A stretch of 64,000 bases of DNA from Larkinella punicea (GCF_003334855.1 NZ_QOWE01000033.1:40910-104909), one strand, 5' to 3'. Numbered from the stretch's first letter, positions 26,118-35,437 are shown. Numbers and translations: made by a program. Notes: generated by a model not told the origin, from the letters alone.

Positions 26118-26198
26118 TGTACCCCTAAATCCCCTGAAGGGGACTTTTGATCCGAATGTTTCGGTGTCCAAGTCCCCTTCAGGGGATTTAGGGGTACA
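26118..26198. repeat. Perfect 29-bp inverted repeat (CCCCTAAATCCCC family)
   Basis: Arms 26118-26146 and 26170-26198 are exact reverse complements, 23-nt loop. The core is identical over 25 bases to the repeat at 16668-16758, about 9.4 kb away. It lies between the SusD stop and the DUF1080-SGNH start (both minus) and probably attenuates read-through. Confidence 0.95.
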
Positions 26199-26207
26199 TG
26201 GGCGGAC

Positions 26208-27716
26208 TCAATACCCCGGATTCTGTTTCATATCCGGATTGATGATGATCTCGCCGATGGGAATCGGATACAGCAAATCCCGCTCGGTAACGTTAAAAGC
26301 AGCGGCTGCGGGCGCGCTACCCAGCGGGTAATAATATTTCTGCGGATTGGCCTTGATTCGCGCACCGTACTCGCTCATCGTCTTGACGGCCAGACCGCTG
26401 CGGACCAGATCATGCCAGCGTTTGTTCTCAAAAGCCAGCTCGATCCGGCGTTCACGCAGGATGGCATCCCGCAGCGTCGTCTGGTTGGTGGCGGTGACAT
26501 TGGGCAACCCCGCCCGAGTGCGAACCTGATTCAGAAAACCGCCCGCATCCCCCAATCGCCCTTGTTCGTTGGCGGCTTCGGCCAGCATCAGCAGCACTTC
26601 CGCATACCGGTAAACCGGCCAGTTGACCCCGGTTTCGCCGTAGCGGGCGTGCGGAAACTGGTATTTTTTGATGTACGGCGTATTTTTATACGTAACGCCC
26701 ACTAACGGCGAAGTGCCGGAATAAAACCCAATCGACGCCTTGTAGCGTTTGTCTCTGAGCGTATCCTCGTAAGCCGCCAGCAAATCCGGCGTTGGCGTGT
26801 TGTAGCAGCCATCCGTATTCGACGACGACGGTTTTACGCCGGTAATCACCGATGGATCAGTCAACACCGGCAAAAACTTATACGGCATGTAATTGCTGAC
26901 GGCCTGCGACGTGCCTTCGGCGTACTGCACATCGAAAATGATTTCGCTATTGCCTTCGTTTGTCGGTTTGAAAACATCGCCGTATTCCGCCACCAGCGCG
27001 TAACCCTGTCCTGTCACCAGTTTCAAAGCGGTTTCCGCTTCGGGCCAGCGTTTCTGGTTGATATACACGTCGCCGAGCAGCGTGTAAGCCGCGCCCGATG
27101 CGACGCGCCCGGCAGCCTGGGAGGTTTTGGCGGGCAGCAGTTTGGTGGCCTGTTCGGCGTCGGCAATGATCTGTTTGTAGACCTCGGCGATGTCGGCGCG
27201 CGGCTTGAAGGTGTCTTTGTAGGAACCCGCCGGTTCCAGAAAAACCGGGACACCGCCGAAATTTTTCAGCAGATCAAAATACGCAAAAGCCCGCAGGAAA
27301 TACGCCTGCCCTTTCAGATTGTCTTTGGATGCCTGATCGAAATCGACCGCATCGATGGTGCTCAGCACCTGATTGGCGCGGGCGATGATCAGGTAATCGT
27401 TCGTCCATTTCCCGGCGGTATTGCGGTTGTTGTTTTCGATGGTGAACGTCGAGGGATCTTCTTCCGGTTTGGGGCCGCGCTGGGCGATGTTGAACACAAA
27501 ATGGGTGTTGTCGGAACGCATCTCGTTCAGAATCCAGTCCTGGTTATACAGCGGTTGCAGGGGGGCGTAAATTCCGCCGACGGCCTGTTCAAAATCCGCT
27601 TTCGACTGGTAGAAACTGGCCGGTGTCAGCACGGTTTCGGGAACAACATCTAAAAAATCTTTGCAGGCACTGACCAGTAAAAGCAGGAGTCCCGCGAGTA
27701 AAAATCTATTTTTCAT
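26208..27716 (-). CDS. SusD/RagB-family glycan-binding lipoprotein
   Basis: 502 residues. Lipobox LLLVSACKD with Cys18, then the SusD start DFLDVVPETVLTPASFY and TPR-like helices (NQVLSTIDAVDFDQA, GQAYFLRAFAYFDLLKNFGGVP). The C-terminal RagB domain ends DLLYPIPIGEIIINPDMKQNPGY, a typical ending. Surface lipoprotein that closes the partner SusC barrel and binds the nutrient. Gene follows susC with a 20-bp gap. Confidence 0.95.
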   Translation of the reverse strand: MKNRFLLAGLLLLLVSACKDFLDVVPETVLTPASFYQSKADFEQAVGGIYAPLQPLYNQDWILNEMRSDNTHFVFNIAQRGPKPEEDPSTFTIENNNRNTAGKWTNDYLIIARANQVLSTIDAVDFDQASKDNLKGQAYFLRAFAYFDLLKNFGGVPVFLEPAGSYKDTFKPRADIAEVYKQIIADAEQATKLLPAKTSQAAGRVASGAAYTLLGDVYINQKRWPEAETALKLVTGQGYALVAEYGDVFKPTNEGNSEIIFDVQYAEGTSQAVSNYMPYKFLPVLTDPSVITGVKPSSSNTDGCYNTPTPDLLAAYEDTLRDKRYKASIGFYSGTSPLVGVTYKNTPYIKKYQFPHARYGETGVNWPVYRYAEVLLMLAEAANEQGRLGDAGGFLNQVRTRAGLPNVTATNQTTLRDAILRERRIELAFENKRWHDLVRSGLAVKTMSEYGARIKANPQKYYYPLGSAPAAAAFNVTERDLLYPIPIGEIIINPDMKQNPGY

Positions 27717-27736
27717 GGTGAGTCGAATGGGAGGGT

Positions 27737-30700
27737 TTAGAAACCGACGTTGACGCCGAAACTGACCGTACGGGGCACCGGATACGAATTTTCATCGATG
27801 CCCGGCGAACTGCCGCTGGCGGAATTGCGGGTGTTTACTTCCGGATTTGGCCCCGGATACCGGGTGATCACAAACGCGTTCTGAACGCTGCCGTAAACCC
27901 GCAACCGGCGGATGACACTCCCGGCTTTCAGTGGAAGCGTGTAGCCCAGCGTGATGTTTTTGAACGACAGGAAACTGCCATCCTTGATGTAGCGGGTGTG
28001 CCAGCGGTCGCGCTCCAGATACGTCGTTCCCTGCTGGGTGCTGCCGTATTTGCCCGCTCCCGGATTTTCCGGCGATTTCCAGCGATCTTTTACTTCGGCC
28101 AGGACGTTGAAAACGCCATCAAGATTGGTTGTCCAGTTTTCGTAATGCGTCAGAATCTGGTTGCCGTAGGTGCCGGTGAGGGTCAGCGAGCCGTCAAAAT
28201 TCCCGTACGTAAATGTGTTGGTCATCCCGAAAATGAAATCCGGCCAGGGGTTGCCAATGTCCGTATAATCTTCCGGGAACGTGATCTTTCCGTCGCCGTT
28301 CAAATCCCGGAATTTGATGGTTCCGACCTGCGAATCCGCGTATTTGGGCGAGCTGTCGAAGTCTTCCTGATTTTTATACACCCCATCCTGCACGGCCCCG
28401 TAGAACATCCCGACGGGTCGGCCTACCTGCGAACGGTGGCTGTAAAAACCGTAGCTGCTGATGCCGTGGAACAAGGCCGTGGTTGATTGGGTCGATAGGC
28501 TGACGATTTTGTTGCGGTCGAACGAAATATTGAAATTGGTATTCCACGAAAACCGGCTGGTGTTGATGTTGTAGGTATTGATCCCGATTTCGTGACCCCA
28601 CAGTTTCAGCTCGCCGATGTTGGTCTGGATGTTACTGAAACCGGAGGATTGGGGAACCGCAACGTTAAACAACAGATCGCTGGATTTCGTGGAATAGTAA
28701 TTATACGTCAACTGAATGCGGTCGTTCAGGAAGTAGATGTCGGCGCCCACGTTCAGTTGCTTCTTGCGTTCCCAGCCCAAGGTGTTGTCGCCCAGGTTGG
28801 TTGTGGCCCGGCCCTGAAACAGCCCGTTGTTAAAACCGTAATACACCGGGCTGATGGTCGAGCGAAACGTGTAATTCCCGATGTCAAAATTGCCCGTGGT
28901 GCCGTAGCTGGCGCGGAGTTTCAGGAACGAAACCGGTTTGAATTTCCAGAAATCCTCCTTCGACACAATCCAGCCCACGGAAGCCGAGGGGAAATTTCCC
29001 CAGCGGTTGTCCGGCCCAAACCGCGATGAACCGTCGCGCCGAACCGAAGCTGTGAAGAGGTATTTGCTCTTGTAATTGTAATTTAGCCGCGCCAGATACG
29101 ACAGCAAGGCCCACTCCTGAACCCCGCTGGTGACCACCACCCGACCGGCGGCACTGACGGCCTGAATCTTGTCGTCGGCGTAGTTGCTGGCCGTAACGAG
29201 CGTGTTTTCACCCCGAAACCGCTGCGCCGTAAAATCGACCAGCGCGTCGATGTTGTGTCCGTTGAAGTCGGTTTGGTACATCAACGAGTTCTCGTTCACC
29301 CAGTTATACGACCGGCTGGAGTTGTCTGAACCGAACGGAATCCGGGGTGGGGGCGTAAACATGACGCCGATGGTCGACGGATTGAACTGGAACACGTTGG
29401 AGTTGCTGGTCTGAACGTTCACCGTCGTCTTGGCCGTCAGCCCTTTCAGGATTTTGTATTCGACAAAAGCGTTTGCCAGCAGTTGCAGATTCTTCCCTTC
29501 ATACACTTTCTCTTTGGCCACCCGCAGCCAGTTCGGATTGCCAAACGTGGCCGGGTCCGAAGCCGTCAGCGTCAGGCTACCGTCCGGGTTGTAGGGACTC
29601 GCCAGCGGGGTGGTCGCCAGAGCCGCCGAAACGATGTTCTCGGAACCGTACGGCCCGCCGTCGGTGGCAAAATTGGTGTTAGTGGCGTAATTCGGGGCGA
29701 TGTTGAAGCCGATTCGCACCTTCGGGCTGGGCGTAAAAATCGAGTTGACCCGCAGCGAAAGCCGCTTGTACCCCGTTCCAACAATGACGCCTTCCTGACT
29801 GAAATAACCGCCCGTGACCGAGGTGCTGAAATTCTTCATGCCCGCGTTGACGGTCAGGTTGTAGCTCTGGATGGGCGCGGTTCGGGTGATGGCGTCGTAC
29901 CAGTCGGTGCCTTTTCCGGCGTATTGTTCGGGATTCTGAAAAGCCGCATTCACCGGGCGACCGTTCAATTCGGCAATTTCTTTCTGAAACTGCGCGTATT
30001 CCTGCGCGTTCATCATCGTCAGCCGACGCGATTTCGGAATTTGTTCAAAACCGTAATAGGCGTCGAAGTCGATCTGCGTTTTGCCGGGAATCGCCGATTT
30101 GGTCTGGATCAGCACCACGCCGTTGGCCGCCCTGGAACCGTAGAGCGAGGACGCTGCGGCATCTTTCAAAACCGTAATGCTTTCAATTTCAGCAGGGTTG
30201 ATGGTGTTGATGTTGCCGGAAATGGGCATGCCGTCCACCACATAGAGCGGATCGGACCCGGCGGTGATCGAAACCGCCCCCCGGATTTTGATGTTCATGC
30301 CTTCGCCGGGCCGACCCGACACCTGATCGATGCGTACCCCGCTCAGTTTTCCCTGCAACAATTGCCCCACCTGCGCCACGGGGGCGTCTTTCATCTGCCG
30401 TTCGGAAATCGTGGAAATCGCGCCGGTGATGTCTTCCTTTTGCTGCGTTCCGTAGCCGACCACAACCACCTCGGCCAGGGCTTTGGTGTCGGTTTTGAGC
30501 AGAACATCAACGGTTGACCGGTTGCCAACGACCATTTCTTCCGGCAAATAGCCCACAAACGAGAAAACCAGCGTCGCATTTTCATTCGGAACGGCGAGTG
30601 TATACCGGCCTTCGGCATTGGTGGTGGTTCCGCGCTGTGAGCCTTTCAGAACGACACTGACACCCGGCAGGGCTTCGTTTTTCTCGTCGGTCACTTTCCC

Positions 30701-31147
30701 CGAAATCGTCAGGTCGGCTTCGGGCTGGATCGGCAGGGGCGTAATGTCCCGGTGAATCTCGGGAGCGTTCAGGAAGAACGTTTTTCGTCGGTTGCGCTTG
30801 AGGATGATCTGCTCATTGGTGGATTTGTATTCGATTTGCAGGGGCGACAAAAGCCGGTCGAGGACGGCCGAAAGCGGTTCGTTGAGGGCCGAAATGCTCA
30901 CTTTTTCATCGACCGGAATCATGCTCCGGCTATAAGCAAACCGCACGTTGGCCCGGCTTTCGATCTCCGAAAGGGCTTTTTGCAGCGATATATTTTCAGC
31001 CTTCAGGCTAATGTTTCGTTTGAGAAGGTCCTGCGCGTCGGATTCCCGGGCGTAGGCAACCGCCGTGAGGAGTCCAATGAGCAGAATTTGAAGCACCGAT
31101 AACCGCATAAGGGCATATACAGTCTTGTTTTTTAGAAAAAAATGCAT
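27737..31147 (-). CDS. SusC/RagA-type TonB-linked outer-membrane transporter with STN signalling domain
   Basis: 1136 residues. After the signal peptide there is an STN (secretin/TonB short N-terminal) domain at about 42-115 (RNISLKAENISLQKALSEIE, STNEQIILKRN). It is followed by a carboxypeptidase-regulatory-like domain (ISGKVTDEKNEALPGVSVVLKG), plug with VVVGYGTQQKEDITGAIS and the 22-strand barrel ending SFGVNVGF. STN-bearing SusC proteins relay substrate binding to a FecR anti-sigma factor; the fecR and ECF genes are directly upstream, a complete trans-envelope signalling set. Substrate inferred to be a glycan or glycoside. Confidence 0.96.
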   Translation of the reverse strand: MHFFLKNKTVYALMRLSVLQILLIGLLTAVAYARESDAQDLLKRNISLKAENISLQKALSEIESRANVRFAYSRSMIPVDEKVSISALNEPLSAVLDRLLSPLQIEYKSTNEQIILKRNRRKTFFLNAPEIHRDITPLPIQPEADLTISGKVTDEKNEALPGVSVVLKGSQRGTTTNAEGRYTLAVPNENATLVFSFVGYLPEEMVVGNRSTVDVLLKTDTKALAEVVVVGYGTQQKEDITGAISTISERQMKDAPVAQVGQLLQGKLSGVRIDQVSGRPGEGMNIKIRGAVSITAGSDPLYVVDGMPISGNINTINPAEIESITVLKDAAASSLYGSRAANGVVLIQTKSAIPGKTQIDFDAYYGFEQIPKSRRLTMMNAQEYAQFQKEIAELNGRPVNAAFQNPEQYAGKGTDWYDAITRTAPIQSYNLTVNAGMKNFSTSVTGGYFSQEGVIVGTGYKRLSLRVNSIFTPSPKVRIGFNIAPNYATNTNFATDGGPYGSENIVSAALATTPLASPYNPDGSLTLTASDPATFGNPNWLRVAKEKVYEGKNLQLLANAFVEYKILKGLTAKTTVNVQTSNSNVFQFNPSTIGVMFTPPPRIPFGSDNSSRSYNWVNENSLMYQTDFNGHNIDALVDFTAQRFRGENTLVTASNYADDKIQAVSAAGRVVVTSGVQEWALLSYLARLNYNYKSKYLFTASVRRDGSSRFGPDNRWGNFPSASVGWIVSKEDFWKFKPVSFLKLRASYGTTGNFDIGNYTFRSTISPVYYGFNNGLFQGRATTNLGDNTLGWERKKQLNVGADIYFLNDRIQLTYNYYSTKSSDLLFNVAVPQSSGFSNIQTNIGELKLWGHEIGINTYNINTSRFSWNTNFNISFDRNKIVSLSTQSTTALFHGISSYGFYSHRSQVGRPVGMFYGAVQDGVYKNQEDFDSSPKYADSQVGTIKFRDLNGDGKITFPEDYTDIGNPWPDFIFGMTNTFTYGNFDGSLTLTGTYGNQILTHYENWTTNLDGVFNVLAEVKDRWKSPENPGAGKYGSTQQGTTYLERDRWHTRYIKDGSFLSFKNITLGYTLPLKAGSVIRRLRVYGSVQNAFVITRYPGPNPEVNTRNSASGSSPGIDENSYPVPRTVSFGVNVGF

Positions 31148-31227
31148 AGGTTTGGGTGGTTAAATTGAACAATAGAAAGCCGATCATCACCTTCGGAGTG
31201 ATGGTAGTCAGGAATGCTTGTTCAGAG

Positions 31228-31252
31228 TCAGGAGTGCCGCAATCACTCCTGA
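31228..31252 (-). terminator. Hairpin between fecR and susC
   Basis: TCAGGAGTG (31228-31236) and CACTCCTGA (31244-31252), perfect 9-bp stem with 7-nt loop, in the 202-bp gap between fecR and susC (both minus). Followed on the minus strand by another small hairpin near 31185-31205. Could terminate the fecR transcript or attenuate susC expression. Confidence 0.6.
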
Positions 31253-31349
31253 TTTCCTTTACAAGCCCGGCAAAAAGAGGGGTTGTCGTTTTAGCATAGG
31301 AGGGGGTTTAGATATTATCATTAAAATTTCGTCTTCCGGTTTTTCGAGT

Positions 31350-32366
31350 TCATTCTACGGTACCACAGCCTTCTCCATCGATTATGATGCTGTCGCCCCG
31401 CATTTCATAAGTAGCTTCCACCATTTGGGTCGTTATTTCCAGAATTTCCGCCAGCCGGTTGTGGTCAAAAGTGGCTTTCAGGCGGCAATTGGCCAGATTC
31501 GGGTTGGCGAGTTTGATTTTAATCCCGTATTTCTTTTGCAGCCGCATCGCAATTTCCGATAATTTTTCGTCCTCAAACGTGAGCGAAATGGGTTGCCAGG
31601 TATCGACCTTTTCCCGGAATTTCGAGAGTTCCGTGGACGTCAGCAGGCCCGAAGCAACTTCGAAAACCGCCTGTTGCCGGGGCAATAGCAGCACCGATTT
31701 CTCTTTCCCCTGGCGGTCCGGAACCGACACCGACACCTTGCCCGTTACGACCGATACCTCATACCACGACTGATCGGAGTTGGACTTTACGTTGAAACTG
31801 GTTCCCAACACTTTCACCAGCAGCGAATTACTCTTGACGTAAAAGGGCCGCGCCGGGTCTTTGGTTACTTCAAAAAACGCTTCGCCTTCGACGCTCACCG
31901 TCCGCGACGTTTCGGAAAATGCCCGGGCCGTATACTGAATTTTGGCGGCCGGATTCAGCCAGACCTTGCTGCCATCGGGCAACTGGTGACGGACCACCTG
32001 TTTTTGCGTGTTGACAATGGAAACCGCATCGGCGACCTGATCTACAACCGGTTGGGTCGTATTCAGATAGAAGTAGACGCCCAGACTCGCGATGAGCAGC
32101 ACCACGGCAGCCGCAGCATATCGCCAGACATTCGGCACCAGCGGACGGATTTTGACCGGTTGTTCCGGCTGAATTTCGTCATCGGTTTGGTGGCGGATAA
32201 GTTCCTGAATTTTTTTCAAATGCCGGGGCTGGTTAAATTCCCGGATTTCGGCGGTTTCATTGTTCAGGCTGGCGTACCATTGCTCCACCTGTTCAACTTC
32301 GTCCGGGTTGCACTTGCCCTCCACGTATTTCTTCAACAGGTCGGGCGAAATGGCTTTTGGGTTCAT
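31350..32366 (-). CDS. fecR: FecR-family anti-sigma factor
   Basis: 338 residues. N-terminal cytoplasmic ASD-like region (about 1-80: LLKKYVEGKCNPDEVEQVEQWY), one membrane helix (about 90-108: YAAAAVVLLIASLGVYFYL), then periplasmic FecR domain (KQVVRHQLPDGSKVWLNPAAKIQY, VSVEGEAFFEVTKDPARPF) and C-terminal DUF4974 (WQPISLTFEDEKLSEIAMRLQKKYGI). Holds the divergent ECF sigma factor inactive until the STN domain of SusC signals. Start ATG 32366 gives the normal family N-terminus. Confidence 0.96.
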   Translation of the reverse strand: MNPKAISPDLLKKYVEGKCNPDEVEQVEQWYASLNNETAEIREFNQPRHLKKIQELIRHQTDDEIQPEQPVKIRPLVPNVWRYAAAAVVLLIASLGVYFYLNTTQPVVDQVADAVSIVNTQKQVVRHQLPDGSKVWLNPAAKIQYTARAFSETSRTVSVEGEAFFEVTKDPARPFYVKSNSLLVKVLGTSFNVKSNSDQSWYEVSVVTGKVSVSVPDRQGKEKSVLLLPRQQAVFEVASGLLTSTELSKFREKVDTWQPISLTFEDEKLSEIAMRLQKKYGIKIKLANPNLANCRLKATFDHNRLAEILEITTQMVEATYEMRGDSIIIDGEGCGTVE

Positions 32367-32515
32367 AGGTTCGTTTGATCAGCTCCCACTTGGTTGGCTG
32401 CTCTACTGACAAGACGCACAAAAAACCGCTAACCCTGGTGGGATTTGAAGAAAGTTTATAACAAATACTATCTGAAACCTTAGTAGTATTGCATCGGGCC
32501 TGTTTTTTAGAATCG

Positions 32516-33112
32516 ATGCACAACCCGTACCGTGAGATGGACGCCCAGGCGCTGTGGCAACTGGTGAAGACGAAAGCCGATTCGGCGGCTTTTGCGGAGC
32601 TGCACGCCCGGTTTTCCGGAAAGCTCTACGCATTGTCCTACCGGAAAACCGGCGATTCGGATGCTTCCGAAGACCTGGTGCAGGATTTATTTGTGACACT
32701 CTGGGTGCAGCGGGAAGCTCTTTCCATCGACAAAACCATTCAAGTCTATCTGTTTTCGGCGCTCAAAAACCGGATCATTTCCTACTTGCGGAAGCAAATT
32801 CTGCACAAATCGGTTTCGCTCGACGAGGTGTATTCGGAGGTTCAGGTTTCGCACTCGGCCAATGTGGTTCAGGACTGGATTCAGGTCCGGGAGGTTCAGG
32901 AAGTATACCTGCGGGAATTGCAAAATCTGCCCGAAAAAAGCCGGGAAGTGTTCGAACTCAGCCGCAGCGGTCTCGCCAACAAGGAAATTGCGGAGCAACT
33001 CGGGCTGGCCGAAAAAACCATCGAATTTCACATCAGCAAGTGTCTGCGGGTGCTGCGGGTCAAGTTGTTATACGTGGTCGGGGTTGTATCGACGCTGTTG
33101 TTACTGAATTGA
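32516..33112 (+). CDS. ECF RNA polymerase sigma-70 factor, Bacteroidetes family
   Basis: 198 residues from ATG 32516 (ATG 32537 is an alternative; the TTG at 32489 is unlikely). Sigma2 region AFAELHARFSGKLYALSY...DASEDLVQDLFVTLWVQRE, sigma4 region LPEKSREVFELSRSGLANKEIAEQLGLAEKTIEFHISKCLRVLR. Ends with a hydrophobic tail (YVVGVVSTLLLLN) common in this family. Paired with divergent fecR across a 149-bp spacer (32367-32515) that contains the partial palindrome ATACTA..TAGTAT and probably both promoters. Expected to drive the SusCD locus at 26-31 kb. Confidence 0.95.
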   Translation: MHNPYREMDAQALWQLVKTKADSAAFAELHARFSGKLYALSYRKTGDSDASEDLVQDLFVTLWVQREALSIDKTIQVYLFSALKNRIISYLRKQILHKSVSLDEVYSEVQVSHSANVVQDWIQVREVQEVYLRELQNLPEKSREVFELSRSGLANKEIAEQLGLAEKTIEFHISKCLRVLRVKLLYVVGVVSTLLLLN

Positions 33113-33132
33113 TTTCGATACGAATTAAAAAA

Positions 33133-33158
33133 CAGCCCACGGTTTGAACTGTGGGCTG
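33133..33158. terminator. Bidirectional terminator between sigma factor and BASS genes
   Basis: CAGCCCACGGTT pairs with AACTGTGGGCTG (one G-T type mismatch, 2-nt loop). A6 precedes it, so the minus-strand reading also has a T-run. It sits in the 58-bp gap of two convergent genes. Confidence 0.9.
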
Positions 33159-33170
33159 GATTTGACAATA

Positions 33171-34529
33171 TCACCTTTTATACGGAACGTTCTCCCGAAA
33201 ACTGGCTTGCGGAACATTCTGACTTTCAGATGGAACTGGGAATTCAGGAGCGGTATTTTCTCCCGTTGGTCGTTTCCGAAACCAGTTCGCCAGCGCCGAA
33301 CCGGTCACGTTCTGCAACGGCCCGAAGATGGCCGAGGCCAGTCCCAAGGTCGCCACTTTCCCCATTTGCAAGGCGAGACCGGTGGCCACTCCGCCGTTTT
33401 GCATCCCGACTTCAAACGCAATCGTCCGGCGGTCCCGCTCGGGCAATCCGAACAGCAAAGCTGTGAAATAACCAACGCTCAAGCCAATCAGGTTGTGCAA
33501 CAGGCAGGTAATGATCAGCAAACCACCGACTTGCAGCAGATTGTCGCGCCCCGACGCCGTGATGATGACGGTATTGATCACAATGCCGAGCATGGCGACA
33601 AACGAAAGGCTGCTTTCAATCATGGCCCGGTCAATGGTCTTCGCATTTTTCAGCAGCATCGCGCTCACCATCGGCAGGAGGTAAAACCAGAAGGTCGAGG
33701 TCAGGAGGGCCATCAGAAAACCCATGCCGTCGGCCTTTGTGATAACCATCATCACCAGATTCGTCACCAGAATAATGCCGGCAAAAGCCAGCAACTGAAC
33801 GGTTCTGGCGCGTCTGGTTTCGTTGCCGAAATAAAACAGGTTGAAAATAAAACCGGCCACAATCGGAATGATGATCATGTTGGTGATGTCGATCATCATG
33901 TGGGCGATGTCGATTTCGACGTACTGCCCACCCAGCCATTTCATCAGAAAAGGTGTTATAAACGGCGACAGAATGGTGGAACAGGCCCCGATCGTGACGG
34001 CCAGCGCCAGGTTGGCCCCCGACAGATATGACATCACATTGGACGCCATCGCGCTGGAAACGCAGCCGATCAGGATGACGCCCCCGGCAATTTCGGGTTC
34101 AAAATCAAACAGATGGGATAACGAAAAACCGACCAGCGGCATCACCATAAAGTGGCAGCCAATTCCGATCAGAACGCCCTTTGGCATTTTGACGACGCCT
34201 TTAAAATCGTCAAAACTCATGTGCGACCCCATGCCGAACATGGTGAGCTGTACGAAAGGAACGATGAGCCGTTTCAGTTGAAAATCGCCAACGGTAAAGA
34301 AATAGGTGGGGTAGAACATCGCGACTGTGACAGCCGCCAGAATCCAGACAGTGTAGGAAAAACCTTTGAGTTGGGCAAAGCCCCGGAAGGCCAGCGCCAG
34401 CAAAACCAGCGCGAGCATCAACACCGGGCCGGTTGCTGCGAGGTTCTCAGACGCGTACAAGAGTCCTGAACCGGCAAAGGCCAGGCCGGACAGCACCAGC
34501 AGGACCATAGAAAAACGACGTGGCATCAT
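33171..34529 (-). CDS. Bile acid:sodium symporter (BASS) family transporter
   Basis: 452 residues, about 10 membrane segments with a long N-terminal pair. BASS signatures: FGMGSHMSFDDFKGVVKMPKG-like helix, GCVSSAMASNVMSYLSGAN (crossover motif, Na+ site), FEVGMQNGGVATGLAL. BASS carriers move organic anions (bile acids, pyruvate, keto-acids) with sodium; in Bacteroidota glycan loci a sugar-acid role is plausible but unproved. Overlaps nothing; 11 bp after the lyxose-isomerase-like gene, so same operon. Confidence 0.9.
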   Translation of the reverse strand: MMPRRFSMVLLVLSGLAFAGSGLLYASENLAATGPVLMLALVLLALAFRGFAQLKGFSYTVWILAAVTVAMFYPTYFFTVGDFQLKRLIVPFVQLTMFGMGSHMSFDDFKGVVKMPKGVLIGIGCHFMVMPLVGFSLSHLFDFEPEIAGGVILIGCVSSAMASNVMSYLSGANLALAVTIGACSTILSPFITPFLMKWLGGQYVEIDIAHMMIDITNMIIIPIVAGFIFNLFYFGNETRRARTVQLLAFAGIILVTNLVMMVITKADGMGFLMALLTSTFWFYLLPMVSAMLLKNAKTIDRAMIESSLSFVAMLGIVINTVIITASGRDNLLQVGGLLIITCLLHNLIGLSVGYFTALLFGLPERDRRTIAFEVGMQNGGVATGLALQMGKVATLGLASAIFGPLQNVTGSALANWFRKRPTGENTAPEFPVPSESQNVPQASFRENVPYKR

Positions 34530-34540
34530 CAGGTTTAGGT

Positions 34541-35269
34541 TTATTCGCTAATAAGTTCAATACCAGCCCTGGGATACTCATGGCAGAGGAAATATCGGCG
34601 GGCTTCATCCTCTTCAATTTCGGGAAACCGGATGCCATAATCGACCAGGAAAACGTTGTCGTTCAGGTCGTCGCAGACGCTCGAAATCTCGGCACTGAGC
34701 GTGTAGCCAATGCCGTCGATCTGCCAACCGGTGCCTTCTTCGCCCCAGAACTGGTGAATCGTGCGCGGATGAATCGTCAGGCTTTCGCCGGGCCGCAGTC
34801 GCACGATCTCGCCCGGTCCCAGCCGCCGGGTGCAGCCGTCCACCTGCGTCAAAAAAGTTTCCTTGGATGGATTGCCTTCGGCGTCGGCTTTGGTAAGTTG
34901 CACCAGCACATTGCCGCCCGCGCGGCAGATGATGTCTTCGCGTTTTGAAAGGTGGAAGTGGGCCGGGGCGCGTTGGTTTTCCGGGTCGATGAGCCATTTT
35001 TCGGCGTATTGCTTCGGATAATTTGGCTGATTAGGCCGACCATTGCGAACGGTAAACAACGTCCGCCCGATGTTGTGAAAATCCTGGCTGCCAAAGTCGG
35101 TGACGTCCCAGCCCAGCATGCAGTCGCGGATTTCGTTGTATTCCGGCCCGGCGTCGAGCCACTGGTCAAGGGTCCAGTTGGCGAAAGGCGGGAGGTACAT
35201 TCCGAAATGGGCAATAACTTCTTTGGCTGTTTCGATGCTGGCGTTCACAACGGATCGTTTCAAGTTCAT
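34541..35269 (-). CDS. D-lyxose/D-mannose isomerase-like cupin
   Basis: 242 residues. Cupin with candidate Mn site His104, His106 (APAHFHLSK), Glu111 and His172 (HPRTIHQFWG); spacing equals that of the D-lyxose isomerase family (former DUF1498), which interconverts D-lyxose/D-xylulose and D-mannose/D-fructose. Cytoplasmic. Together with the BASS carrier (11-bp gap) and the upstream sialidase-fold/SusCD genes it suggests that a mannose- or lyxose-related sugar is consumed. Confidence 0.88.
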   Translation of the reverse strand: MNLKRSVVNASIETAKEVIAHFGMYLPPFANWTLDQWLDAGPEYNEIRDCMLGWDVTDFGSQDFHNIGRTLFTVRNGRPNQPNYPKQYAEKWLIDPENQRAPAHFHLSKREDIICRAGGNVLVQLTKADAEGNPSKETFLTQVDGCTRRLGPGEIVRLRPGESLTIHPRTIHQFWGEEGTGWQIDGIGYTLSAEISSVCDDLNDNVFLVDYGIRFPEIEEDEARRYFLCHEYPRAGIELISE

Positions 35270-35348
35270 GAGAATCAGGGTGATGTGTTTGGTTTTTTGG
35301 GATGTAAAACCGTTAAAATGGTTTCGGAAAGGCGAAATGGTTCTGCGA

Positions 35349-35425
35349 CCCCCGGTTTAAACCGGGGGCTACAAGATGAATCATCCCTACGGGATTGGTG
35401 AATTGGATAATCCCGTAAGGAGGGC
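35349..35425. repeat. REP-like palindromes between the isomerase and sialidase-fold genes
   Basis: CCCCCGGTTTAAACCGGGGG (35349-35368) is a perfect 20-bp palindrome. It is followed by CATCCCTACGGGATT (from 35382) that pairs with AATCCCGTAAGGAG (from 35408). The CCCTACGGGAT unit recurs at 8284-8293. The whole gap 35270-35437 has no gene. Confidence 0.9.
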
Positions 35426-35437
35426 CGATCGAATGCT

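Noticed and set aside
16668..26198. The pair of CCCCTAAATCCCC inverted repeats as ends of one mobile element
   Set aside because: Each is a closed hairpin by itself, the genes between are ordinary and unrelated, and no transposase or target duplication was seen.
29483..30517. 344-residue open frame opposite to susC
   Set aside because: Antisense to a well-supported SusC gene; long shadow frames are expected in GC-rich codon usage and the translation has no family features.
33144..34031. 295-residue plus-strand frame over the BASS gene
   Set aside because: Antisense shadow; His/Gln-rich translation typical of the reverse of a membrane protein gene.
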